Shown here: piece by piece, positions 1-7,247 of the stretch
How the letters are laid out: every line of letters begins with the position of its first letter
How positions within the stretch are numbered: position 1 is the first letter of the stretch
Origin: Candidatus Cryptobacteroides merdipullorum
Lineage (GTDB): Bacteria > Bacteroidota > Bacteroidia > Bacteroidales > UBA932
Direction: 5' to 3'
Length of the DNA: 36,505 nt
Assembly: GCA_018715685.1 (NCBI GenBank)
Contig: DVLC01000055.1
Coordinates: 1-36,505, forward strand
Translations under genes and position numbers: made by a program
Notes under the pieces: model-generated
The model's input: only the letters and a program-made list of their open reading frames with translations
What the model was told of the DNA's origin: nothing
Databases searched by the model: none

Positions 1-174
1 CGAGACATACATATCGCCTATCGACTTTATAATCGAGGCAAAATGGAACTGGAACGAAGCCTCGCTTCCAATATCTCTCACAAAGGCCTTATTGACAAAC
101 TGCCACTTGAAAACCTTCCATGAGGCGTTGAGGATTTCCTTCATTCTGTCTTGATAGCTTTTTAACTCTTCCAT
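1..174 (-). CDS. Partial gene of unknown function, related to the C-terminal half of its upstream neighbour
   Basis: Absent from the ORF track because it runs off the left edge. An ATG at 174 opens a frame of 58 codons to base 1 without a stop, beginning MEELKSYQDRMKEILNASW. It starts 18 bp after the stop of the 654-aa gene, so the two are probably one operon. Residues 11-23 (MKEILNASWKVFK) closely resemble residues 304-316 of the upstream protein (MSEILNESWRIFR), and both continue into a helix ending in a motif like F-x-A-x-I-I. The two genes therefore probably share a domain. The helix with E-x-x-F-Q-x-x-x-A is reminiscent of the N-terminal helix of PD-(D/E)XK nuclease folds, but the catalytic part would lie outside the window. 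The function is unknown; that it is coding is likely. Confidence 0.7.
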   Translation of the reverse strand, partial: MEELKSYQDRMKEILNASWKVFKWQFVNKAFVRDIGSEASFQFHFASIIKSIGDMYVS

Positions 175-192
175 GATCATTATGTTTTAATG

Positions 193-2157
193 TTAATAGA
201 ATCCTTCCGTATCGGTTTCATAATAGGCAACCTGGCTCTTGCCGACGATACCGCGCCTTTCCTTTCCGACAGCACGATACGTGTCCGACTTCGAGAAATA
301 CTTTATCAGTTTCCCGTCCTCTATCCTTACCCTCAGCGTCTTGCCGCCCATTTCCTCTGCATTGATTGCGAGAAAATCGTTGAGGACATCGCATATCACG
401 GCAGACGCCGACTTCCCCACTCTTATATCCGAGGCATACAGGATCTTGCCTTTCTCAATAGTCCAGGGCTGAAGCTCCGCCTTTTCGAAAGGCGTCTCTG
501 AAAGCCGGAACGCTGCCTCGAGACCGTCGTCAGAATTTCCGCCGATAAGATCTTCGTACTCTCTTTCCGTTATTATGCCGTGGTTATATATCAGGCCACC
601 GTCGTCGTGGACGCGATAGACTCCGACAATACAGTCCACGACCTTGTCGAGGTCGATTTCAAGGAAATGCAAGTCCGACTGTTCTCCAGTCCGCGTATAC
701 CAGCTGACAGGATATTCCTTCCTGAAGAAGAGTTCCTGTCTCTCTCCGCTACCGCGGGCATCATGATACCTGACATATTTCGCTGTTACGGGCAGGTTCA
801 GACCGAACTCCGGGAAATCTTCCGACTTGGTCTTATATGCAGGCGTCTTCCTGAACGCTTCGACAGGGGTGAGCATATAGAACCTGCATTCGGAATATCC
901 GCACGCACCCTCTCCCTGCCGCTCCAGGAGGCTTTCGAGGAAATGCAGGTCCTTGTATATCCTGAACATCTTACCCGTGAAGGCGTTATTGTCCTTGACA
1001 GACCTCAGCAGGATAGCGCAGGAACACAGGGGCTTTCCCGCCGCCTCGAATCCGCACTCTATATCCACTTTCTTCCGTCGGGCAGAATCGGGAAAGACAT
1101 CGGTCCGGACGAAAAATCCCGTCTCGCCGGATGCCTGCCGCCTGATGATATCGGCCAAAAACCGGCAGCACGAATCCCTGTCACAACCGTTCTCCACGGA
1201 TATCGTATCACGGAATATCCTCCACGATTCGTTCAGGATCTCTGACATTCTGGTCGGCAGCGAGCAGTCCGGGGAAGGTTCTGTGTCTTGGGCGGAATCA
1301 TCGTCACAGCCGGATCCGGACTGCTTCAGACCTTCATACCACCTGTCAAGATGCCCCTGCATCCACAATGCCCCGCCTACGGACTCCCCTGCCTCAGGCT
1401 TCGGATTGTCCTCCCCGTCAAACATGGATTCGCGGACAAAAAGAGGTAACGGAATCCTGTCGCCCTCATCGAGACCGACATCCACGGATATTCCGATGAT
1501 GAGCATACGGACTCCCATGGTTTCAAATGCTTCGACATACTGCACCGGAGACAGGAACTGATAGTCATCCTTGCAATCCTCACTCATCGAAAGCAACGCG
1601 GTCATTTCTGATGCGTCAAAAGAAATCGGAGATTCATCATGTTCGTCCTCACCAATCTTTGCCCTGAAATTGCTTGCGGCGTCGCCTTCCAGCCGGAAAG
1701 ACAGCCTCCCTGTATCCTCCACCTTACATTTGTACGCAAAGGCTGCAAGCCTGACATCGCAATACCTTCCGGGCCGGTATTTTTCCTTATTGATATGATA
1801 GTCGGTGGCAAAGAAACTTATTTCACGGCCTTCACCGAATTTCATGGTCACAACCGCCTCCTCATTGTTGTTCCATATCTCGATGTCGGTAATCAGTCCT
1901 TTCAGCAGTGCCCCCTCATCGGCAAACGGATATGCGGACACCAGTTCATTGGCACCGTTATCGTTGGTAAGGATAGTCATGTAGTGCACAGGACTTTCAG
2001 ATATCGAATCCAAAAGTTCAGATGTCGGGCCCAGAAGTGTGAGCACATCCTTTGCCCCCAGCACCCCGCTGTTCAGTACGATTTCGTGGAGAGCACCGGC
2101 GACGCTTTCCTGTCCCAGCACCGTTTCCCAATGGCTTCCGTGTCCCTGATCTTTCAT
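193..2157 (-). CDS. Hypothetical 654-aa protein with a possible degenerate nuclease-like C-terminal domain
   Basis: I do not recognise the family. I chose ATG 2157 (MKDQGHGSHW) over the ORF-track start because the 25 residues upstream are Cys/Arg-rich and unlike the rest. There is no signal peptide or membrane segment, so it is probably cytoplasmic. The N-terminal half is beta-rich: a stretch near residues 100-150 (GLITDIEIWNN, ISFFATDYH) suggests a small barrel, then an acidic linker, then a segment near 225-275 with FLSPVQYVEAFE and SVGGALWMQGHL. After an Asp/Ser-rich linker a second domain starts at residue 304 with MSEILNESWRIF. VDIE (about 364-367) followed by AILLRSVKD resembles the D...ExK strand pair of PD-(D/E)XK nucleases, but the E and K positions appear replaced, so activity is doubtful. 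It lies downstream of a WYL regulator and a structured leader, and upstream of a gene sharing the 304-316 motif. Confidence 0.75.
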   Translation of the reverse strand: MKDQGHGSHWETVLGQESVAGALHEIVLNSGVLGAKDVLTLLGPTSELLDSISESPVHYMTILTNDNGANELVSAYPFADEGALLKGLITDIEIWNNNEEAVVTMKFGEGREISFFATDYHINKEKYRPGRYCDVRLAAFAYKCKVEDTGRLSFRLEGDAASNFRAKIGEDEHDESPISFDASEMTALLSMSEDCKDDYQFLSPVQYVEAFETMGVRMLIIGISVDVGLDEGDRIPLPLFVRESMFDGEDNPKPEAGESVGGALWMQGHLDRWYEGLKQSGSGCDDDSAQDTEPSPDCSLPTRMSEILNESWRIFRDTISVENGCDRDSCCRFLADIIRRQASGETGFFVRTDVFPDSARRKKVDIECGFEAAGKPLCSCAILLRSVKDNNAFTGKMFRIYKDLHFLESLLERQGEGACGYSECRFYMLTPVEAFRKTPAYKTKSEDFPEFGLNLPVTAKYVRYHDARGSGERQELFFRKEYPVSWYTRTGEQSDLHFLEIDLDKVVDCIVGVYRVHDDGGLIYNHGIITEREYEDLIGGNSDDGLEAAFRLSETPFEKAELQPWTIEKGKILYASDIRVGKSASAVICDVLNDFLAINAEEMGGKTLRVRIEDGKLIKYFSKSDTYRAVGKERRGIVGKSQVAYYETDTEGFY

Positions 2158-2267
2158 GGCTATCCGTTTTAATGTCCTTTCAGCACAAAAATACCTCACA
2201 GAGTGACATAGTACGGCACTGTAGCTGTTCATCTTTACCGACAGAAAAGCGTGGGCGATCCCGGCGG

Positions 2268-2372
2268 CTGTTGAGGTCCTGACAAAACCTTTGATGCACG
2301 AAAGGAGAGCCCACGCTACGCGTAAGCAGACCTCATCTTTTGCATCAATTTGAAATTGTCAGGTTCCAACAG
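2268..2372. repeat. Imperfect inverted repeat of about 38 bp per arm
   Basis: The left arm (2268-2307) reads ctgttg, cctgacaa, ttgatgca, then cgaaagga. The right arm read on the minus strand from 2372 gives ctgttg, cctgacaa, ttgatgca, then aaaaga. Block order and approximate spacing are kept (5 versus 7 nt between the last two core blocks). About 30 bp separate the arms. It can be read as the stem of an RNA hairpin or as the ends of a tiny palindromic element. No short direct repeat from an insertion was obvious at its edges. Confidence 0.55.
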
Positions 2373-2400
2373 GCAAGATGAAGCGTTGCGGTATTTATGT

Positions 2401-2408
2401 CAAATATA
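2401..2408 (-). promoter_or_regulatory. Putative -7 box TATATTTG ahead of the structured leader
   Basis: On the minus strand 2408-2401 reads TATATTTG, a full match to the Bacteroidota -7 consensus TAnnTTTG. Transcription would start near 2396 and run through the inverted repeats toward the 654-aa gene, giving a leader of about 240 nt. No TTTG-type -33 element is seen at about 19 nt spacing, so this rests on the -7 box and position. Confidence 0.35.
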
Positions 2409-2434
2409 CGCAGCCATATAAATGGCCGTCAGGC

Positions 2435-2442
2435 CAAATATA
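2435..2442 (-). promoter_or_regulatory. Second putative -7 box TATATTTG, minus strand
   Basis: An identical TATATTTG lies 34 bp upstream of the first, just past the stop of the WYL gene. Two identical boxes in 42 bp suggest tandem start sites or one real promoter plus a duplicate. No clear -33 partner is visible. Confidence 0.3.
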
Positions 2443-2459
2443 AGAATTTTCTACAGACT

Positions 2460-3407
2460 TTACACTTCCCCGGCATCCGGAACATCGTTCCGTTCCAGAG
2501 CCTTTCTGTAGATTTCGCAGAGTTCCTGACGAAGATGTTCGGGCGCGATGACTACAAGGTCGCGGCTCTGCGACAGGAGTTCCTGCTTGAAGTCGTATGT
2601 AATCTTGATTCTCAGGCGGATGCGGAATTCCTCATCATTGTCGACCAGAGTCTCCTGCGACGAATGCAGGGGGAAGGCCTCGTTATACCTGCCGGCCTTG
2701 GGAGAAAACGACAGTATGACCTCCTCGACCGGAAGTTCTTCCTTGGAATAGGCGCCTATGACATCCCTGAATTCCTTTTCCGGATCAATCGCGGGATTCC
2801 TCGCGAAACGCTTCTCCGTGACAATCAGGTCCCTGATGCGGTCGAGTCCCCAGCTCTTGATTTCGCCGGCATGGCGGACGTTCTCCCCTATCTCCACAGC
2901 CAGCAGATACCACCTTCCCCTGCCCTCCTTCAGGGCATACGGCATCACGCTGCGGAAACTCGAGACCGAATTGTTGAACTTCACATAGGTGAACTCCACT
3001 ATCAGATTGCGCCTTATCGCATGAATCAGCGGAGACAGATTCCCCGTACCGCGAGGCTTGCGCTTTTCCGGAAACACAAACGCTGACAATTCCTCACGGG
3101 CGCGAAGCGACGTCAGCAGGTCATACTGCTCCAGTATTCTTTCTATGTCCGAAAACTGGTCTTCGTCTTCCGGTATATAGTAGCCCTTCTCCGTCCGCGA
3201 ATACTCTATGCTGATATTCATCCCTGACCGGATTTCCTGCAGGTCACGCAGAATCGTCCTGCGGGAGACTCCGACATCGCCGGTGTCGTCATAATACGCC
3301 AGGCCGTCATCGACTTTGCGTATCAGTTCCTGAAGCGAAATGTAGCGGTTGTTCCGTATTATCCTGATAATCAACAGATACCGCCGAATGTACCCTTGTT
3401 TTGACAT
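2460..3407 (-). CDS. WYL-domain transcriptional regulator
   Basis: This 315-aa protein has the layout of WYL regulators. An N-terminal winged helix-turn-helix spans about residues 1-75, with the recognition-helix-like VSRRTILRDLQEI near 46-58. A WYL domain follows at about 125-205, with the signature as RGRWYLLAVE and SWGLDRIRDL. A C-terminal WCX extension covers about 225-305. WYL domains are known to bind nucleic acid or nucleotide-type ligands and often repress or activate neighbouring genes, including phage-defence operons. It is on the same strand as, and 302 bp upstream of, the 654-aa gene. I infer that it controls that gene through the intervening region; the sequence does not prove this. 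The ATG at 3407 fits the family start. Confidence 0.9.
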   Translation of the reverse strand: MSKQGYIRRYLLIIRIIRNNRYISLQELIRKVDDGLAYYDDTGDVGVSRRTILRDLQEIRSGMNISIEYSRTEKGYYIPEDEDQFSDIERILEQYDLLTSLRAREELSAFVFPEKRKPRGTGNLSPLIHAIRRNLIVEFTYVKFNNSVSSFRSVMPYALKEGRGRWYLLAVEIGENVRHAGEIKSWGLDRIRDLIVTEKRFARNPAIDPEKEFRDVIGAYSKEELPVEEVILSFSPKAGRYNEAFPLHSSQETLVDNDEEFRIRLRIKITYDFKQELLSQSRDLVVIAPEHLRQELCEIYRKALERNDVPDAGEV

Positions 3408-3466
3408 AGCATCCTCAATTTCGTACCTATTCCGTCTTCCGGCAAAGCAACACCCCGGTGAAGACG

Positions 3467-5926
3467 CTACTTCCGTTTTCGGGACAGAGCCGGCACGGCA
3501 ACGAAGCCGGCGGAAAGCAGCACCACGAGCACGATAGCTATCGAACTTGCGCGCGATACAGTCTCGCCTGTCCTGTAGGAAGGAGGATCGAAGCGCATCA
3601 CGAGCGTGTGCTCCCCGGCGGGCACGAGCGCGCTGCGAAGAATGTCACCCTCCAGTCCGATGGGCAGCAGCTCGCCGGTATCCTCGACCATAAGCGTCCA
3701 GCCCACAGGATAGTAGACCTCGCTGAACACCACCTTTCCGCCCTCTGCGGAGCTGTACTCGTAGCGCAGCTCGTTGGGGGCGTATGAAACCAGCTCTATC
3801 CGGTCCGGCTCCGCAGCGGCCTCTTCCGCCGCATCGCCAGCCTCTAAACAAGCCTGTGCAAACCAAGCGTTGCCCGCGGCGTACTTATATCTGAGCGCAA
3901 GGTCGTCGGCTATTATGATATAGCGGCAGTTCATCTTCGCGAGCCCTTCGAGATAAGGCATGTTCTCCTCGGCCTCCTGAACGGTCCCGGCCGACGAAAT
4001 GGAAGAATACAGCTCGTTGATTTCGGAAGTCAGCGTGCTCTCGATGAACTCCTGATAGCGCTGGAGCTTGGCGGGGGAGTAGCCCCCGATGTTCTTGTGC
4101 CAGTATGAGGGATGAGAGTCATTGAACACGTTGACCGTCAGATCCAGCACACGATAGGACAGGTCCGGATCGGAGAGTATCGCCTCATCCACCGGCCTCT
4201 TGTCGAACTGACTCTGAAAATTCCTCGGAGTCACGAAGTCTCCGGCGTTCAGATAGCGCTTTCCTGCCAGTCCGAGGTCTCCGAGCACGAGTACGCAGAC
4301 CAGCAGCACTGCCGTGCGGCGCCTTACGAAGCCGGACTTCCCGTCAGCCATGCCTTTCTTCGGCGCGCTGACCCCCCAGAGAATCAGAAAATATGCGGCG
4401 GCTACCAGCAGCAGAGAGCGCAGCGCATCGGACACCAGCAGCCGTTTCCTGTCGGCCTGCAAAGCCTCCACGAGAATATCAGGCTGACCCGAATCCACGC
4501 TCCCGGTGAAACTTCCCGCGAGCGAAGGGACAAGCAGAAACAGCAGGCAGAAACCGCCGCTCACCGCCAGAGCCCAGAAACCCTTTTTCCTGAATCCCGC
4601 AGCAAAATCCCCGTCCTTCAATATCCTGTCCAGTGCCAGAAAAGCCAGCAGCGGAAGCGTGAACTGGAGAACCACCAGCGCCATGGACACCGTCCGGAAC
4701 TTGTTGTACAGCGGCACGCAGTCATAGAACAGTCTGGTGAACCACATGAAATGGCTTCCCAAAGCCAGGAACACCGCCAGCACGGAGCACACGACGATCC
4801 ACCACTTCTCCTTCCCCTTATACATGAACAGCGCCAGCACGAACAGGAATATCGTGACCGCACCCATGTACATCGGGCCAGCCGTGAAAGGCTGAGGGCC
4901 CCAGTACATCGGCAGGCTGTCGGCCATCGAGCGCGCTCCGGGCTGTCCGGCCGACTCAAGCAGAGCTATGGTCTCAGACTTGTCGGGATCCACGGAACCG
5001 GCCGACGAACCGCCGTTGAAATTCGGTATCAAAAGATTGGGCAGCTCCTCCCAGCCGTAAGACCAGGCCGTCGCGTAGTCCAGCTCCAGTCCTTTTGTCT
5101 CCTTGCTTCCGTCCGCCTCGGCGGTGCTGCCTCCGCGCATGGAGTACGGTGTATATTCAAAGGTGGGCAGCAGCTTTATCGCGTTGGTGGCGATTCCGGT
5201 GCAGCCCAGCACGAGCAGCAGGCCCGACGCGGCGAAGAAGCGGCCGAGCAGCCCCCTTCTTTCCTTGCGCCGGAGCAGCCATACCAGCAGCATCAGCGCG
5301 TAAAGCAGAATCATAATCGCGAGATAATATGTTATCTGCGGGTGGTTCGCCTTGACCTGGAAGCTCACGAACAGAGCGAACATGGCCGCCCCGAACGCGC
5401 ACGACGGCAGCCATTTTTTCTTCTTCAGCGCCGCATTGTAGGTATACACGAGGGCGGCGAGCACCCACGGCAGGAACGCGATCGCCTGCATCTTCGTATT
5501 GTGGCCGACCTGTATGATCTGGAGGTTATACGAGCAGAAAGTCACCGCGACCGCACCTCCGACGGCAATCAGAGGATGCACCCCGAACGCGAGCATAAGC
5601 AGCCACGCCCCCACCAGGGATATGAACAGATATGTCGCCGGGCGGCGTCCCGTCAGCAGGAAGTCATAGATCTTCTGGGTCCAGTCACCGTCGGTCGCCG
5701 CATGTATCGTCGCGGTCGGCATTCCGCCGAACATCGACTCCGTCCAGGCGGTGGGGTCATCGGGATGGGCGGAATTCCAGTCCATCATTTCCCTGGACAT
5801 GCCCTGCCATCCGGATATGTCGCTCTGATTGACAATCTTGCCGTCCAGCACCTGCGGGACGTAGGCATATGAGAGCACCAGCATTCCGATGATGATGCAG
5901 AAAAAATAAAGTATCTTCTTTTTCAT
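3467..5926 (-). CDS. YfhO-family multi-pass membrane protein
   Basis: At 819 aa it is the usual length for YfhO proteins (PF09586 type). It begins with a membrane anchor (MKKKILYFFCIIIGMLVLS), then a periplasmic loop with QSDISGWQGMSREM and ESMFGGMPTATIH, then many hydrophobic segments through about residue 540, a large extracytoplasmic region, and a final helix near 795-812. In Gram-positive bacteria YfhO is linked to lipid-linked sugar transfer; in Bacteroidota the family is widespread and its substrate is not established. Its ATG overlaps the stop of the upstream glycosyltransferase by 4 bp (ATGA), so the two are translationally coupled. I infer cooperation in building or modifying a surface glycan. 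Confidence 0.88.
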   Translation of the reverse strand: MKKKILYFFCIIIGMLVLSYAYVPQVLDGKIVNQSDISGWQGMSREMMDWNSAHPDDPTAWTESMFGGMPTATIHAATDGDWTQKIYDFLLTGRRPATYLFISLVGAWLLMLAFGVHPLIAVGGAVAVTFCSYNLQIIQVGHNTKMQAIAFLPWVLAALVYTYNAALKKKKWLPSCAFGAAMFALFVSFQVKANHPQITYYLAIMILLYALMLLVWLLRRKERRGLLGRFFAASGLLLVLGCTGIATNAIKLLPTFEYTPYSMRGGSTAEADGSKETKGLELDYATAWSYGWEELPNLLIPNFNGGSSAGSVDPDKSETIALLESAGQPGARSMADSLPMYWGPQPFTAGPMYMGAVTIFLFVLALFMYKGKEKWWIVVCSVLAVFLALGSHFMWFTRLFYDCVPLYNKFRTVSMALVVLQFTLPLLAFLALDRILKDGDFAAGFRKKGFWALAVSGGFCLLFLLVPSLAGSFTGSVDSGQPDILVEALQADRKRLLVSDALRSLLLVAAAYFLILWGVSAPKKGMADGKSGFVRRRTAVLLVCVLVLGDLGLAGKRYLNAGDFVTPRNFQSQFDKRPVDEAILSDPDLSYRVLDLTVNVFNDSHPSYWHKNIGGYSPAKLQRYQEFIESTLTSEINELYSSISSAGTVQEAEENMPYLEGLAKMNCRYIIIADDLALRYKYAAGNAWFAQACLEAGDAAEEAAAEPDRIELVSYAPNELRYEYSSAEGGKVVFSEVYYPVGWTLMVEDTGELLPIGLEGDILRSALVPAGEHTLVMRFDPPSYRTGETVSRASSIAIVLVVLLSAGFVAVPALSRKRK

Positions 5927-7176
5927 AACAATTCGACCAGTTTTTCAGTCAGAACACGGCGGGAATACTTCCCTATGCCGGAAGCTCCGTCGTGAGCCCC
6001 GCAGATGAACTCCATGAGTCCGTCGCGGCGGTCCCATCCGAACATCACGCCCGCACCCGAATCCCTGAGAACTTCCGCGGCGGCACCGTCCTCCTGTCCT
6101 ATCCCGAGCACCGGGCGGCCGGCCGCGAGATATTCGAAAATCTTGCCGGGCAGCACTTTCGCATACTCCGGCTCCCGCCGCAGCGGCAGGATGAGAATGT
6201 CCGCCCCCATCTGCTCGGCCACCACTTCGTCATGAGGCAGATAGCCCAGATCGACGAGATTGTCTCCGAGACCGCGCGCGCGTATAGCCTCCGTCACCTC
6301 GGAATCGGTCTTTCCGGCGAGGCGGATCTGGAGCTTCGATGCAAATTCCGGGTCGTTACCGCACTTTTCCGCCAGCACGTCCCACAGATTCAGCGGATTG
6401 CCGTCCGCGGCGAACAGGCCGGTGTGCACTATGGTGAATTTTCCCTCATGCACGGCAGGCCGCACCCCGGCGAAGTCGTCCTCATCGAAGCCGTTGGTGA
6501 TCAGCGCAACGGGAGTTTTCGTGCGTGCCGCGAAATCATCGCGCACATACGGAGTCACGGCAATCACCGTATCCGCCGCGTCGAGCACCTGCCGTTCGAG
6601 CTCATGATGCCTGCGGTCGGCCCTTCGCCCGAGTTCCAGATGCTTGTAGTAGAAAATCTCTGTCCACGGATCGCGGAAATCAGCTATCCACTTAAGACCG
6701 AGAGCTTTCTTGAGTCCGAGACCGATGAGATGCATGGACTGGGGAGGCCCGGTGGTGACCACCGCATCGACCGGATGCTCCTTCAGCCATCGCTTCAGAA
6801 AGCGCAGCGAAGGCCTCACCCAGGAGACGCGCGGATCCGGAATGAAGAAATTTCCCCTCACCCTGAGCGAGAGCTTCTGCAGCGCCGTCTTGCCGCCTCC
6901 GTTCACCGGATTCACTTCAGTCCGGCCGCCATTCCCGCCGATAAGACGGCGGTATATTCCGTAGGGTTCCAATATGCGGGTGCGTATGACCTCGACGCAT
7001 CCGGGGATGTCCTTGAGCAGACTTTCGTCGTATGCGAGCCTCTCGGGATTCTCCGGAGTGTAGACGACCGGCTGCCATCCGTACTGCGGAAGATATTTGC
7101 AGAATTTCACCCAGCGCTGCACCCCCGACCCTCCGGTCGGCGGCCAATAATAGGTGATGACGAGCAGCCGCTTCAT
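5923..7176 (-). CDS. Glycosyltransferase, GT4-like GT-B fold
   Basis: This 417-aa protein begins MKRLLVITYYWPPTGGSGVQ, the N-terminal Rossmann strand and loop typical of Bacteroidota GT4-type transferases. Supporting motifs are WIADFRDPWTE near residue 170, a fold-connecting region near VALITNGFDEDDF, and the donor-site region PGKIFEYLAAGRPVLGIG near 345-362, where the Glu of the E-x7-E-like element is visible. It probably acts at the cytoplasmic face of the inner membrane on a lipid carrier or surface glycan; donor and acceptor cannot be read. It is the first gene of a pair with the YfhO gene, overlapping it by 4 bp, and divergent from the GH28 gene. Confidence 0.9.
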   Translation of the reverse strand: MKRLLVITYYWPPTGGSGVQRWVKFCKYLPQYGWQPVVYTPENPERLAYDESLLKDIPGCVEVIRTRILEPYGIYRRLIGGNGGRTEVNPVNGGGKTALQKLSLRVRGNFFIPDPRVSWVRPSLRFLKRWLKEHPVDAVVTTGPPQSMHLIGLGLKKALGLKWIADFRDPWTEIFYYKHLELGRRADRRHHELERQVLDAADTVIAVTPYVRDDFAARTKTPVALITNGFDEDDFAGVRPAVHEGKFTIVHTGLFAADGNPLNLWDVLAEKCGNDPEFASKLQIRLAGKTDSEVTEAIRARGLGDNLVDLGYLPHDEVVAEQMGADILILPLRREPEYAKVLPGKIFEYLAAGRPVLGIGQEDGAAAEVLRDSGAGVMFGWDRRDGLMEFICGAHDGASGIGKYSRRVLTEKLVELL

Positions 7177-7214
7177 ACAGAGTTCAAAGTTAAAGATATT
7201 TTGGTATAAAATTG

Positions 7215-7222
7215 TAAATTTG
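7215..7222 (+). promoter_or_regulatory. Putative -7 box TAAATTTG for the GH28 gene
   Basis: TAAATTTG matches TAnnTTTG and lies 25 bp upstream of the ATG at 7248, which would leave a leader of about 20 nt. It sits in the short AT-rich divergent gap. No TTTG at 19-nt spacing is seen, so support is moderate. Confidence 0.4.
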
Positions 7223-7247
7223 TACTTCCAACCAAGCGTAACGCCAC

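Larger units (their letters stand above)
2158..2459 (-). other. 302-bp intergenic region: likely structured leader or small RNA
   Basis: No gene is visible between the WYL stop and the ATG at 2157. The region holds four perfect inverted-repeat pairs: cctgacaa 2278-2285 with 2356-2363, ttgatgca 2291-2298 with 2341-2348, tgaggtc 2272-2278 with 2329-2335, and agcgtgggc 2248-2256 with 2309-2317. The first two are nested. The last two cross them and each other, so alternative folds or a pseudoknot are implied. Read on the minus strand, the 9-bp pair is followed by TTTTCTG, like a terminator. Two TATATTTG boxes lie upstream on that strand. This suggests a structured 5' leader of the 654-aa gene or a free-standing RNA. 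A palindromic mobile relic is the main alternative. Confidence 0.5.

Noticed and set aside
580-1245. 221-aa plus-strand ORF inside the 654-aa gene
   Set aside because: Since the 654-aa gene is itself unrecognised I considered this seriously. The minus frame is three times longer, is followed after 18 bp by another open frame, and shares a domain with it, so the plus frame is probably a shadow.
2268-2372. Invertible promoter flanked by inverted repeats
   Set aside because: The space between arms (about 30-45 bp) is too short for a promoter, contains no -7 box, and no invertase gene lies nearby.
2268-2372. Integron attC site
   Set aside because: The paired arms look attC-like, but the outer GTTRRRY/RYYYAAC core sites do not fit and there is no integrase or cassette array.
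4112-5872. 586-aa plus-strand ORF inside the YfhO gene
   Set aside because: Its protein is rich in Arg, Gln and His with no family motif, typical of the antisense reading of a GC-rich membrane-protein gene. The opposite strand has a clear full-length family match.
7185-7192. TAACTTTG as a promoter for the glycosyltransferase gene
   Set aside because: It matches TAnnTTTG on the minus strand but ends 8 bp before the ATG and has no -33 element, so I do not list it.
5992-7209. 405-aa plus-strand ORF inside the glycosyltransferase gene
   Set aside because: Antisense shadow: composition is random-like, no signal or motif, while the minus strand carries a complete GT4-like protein.
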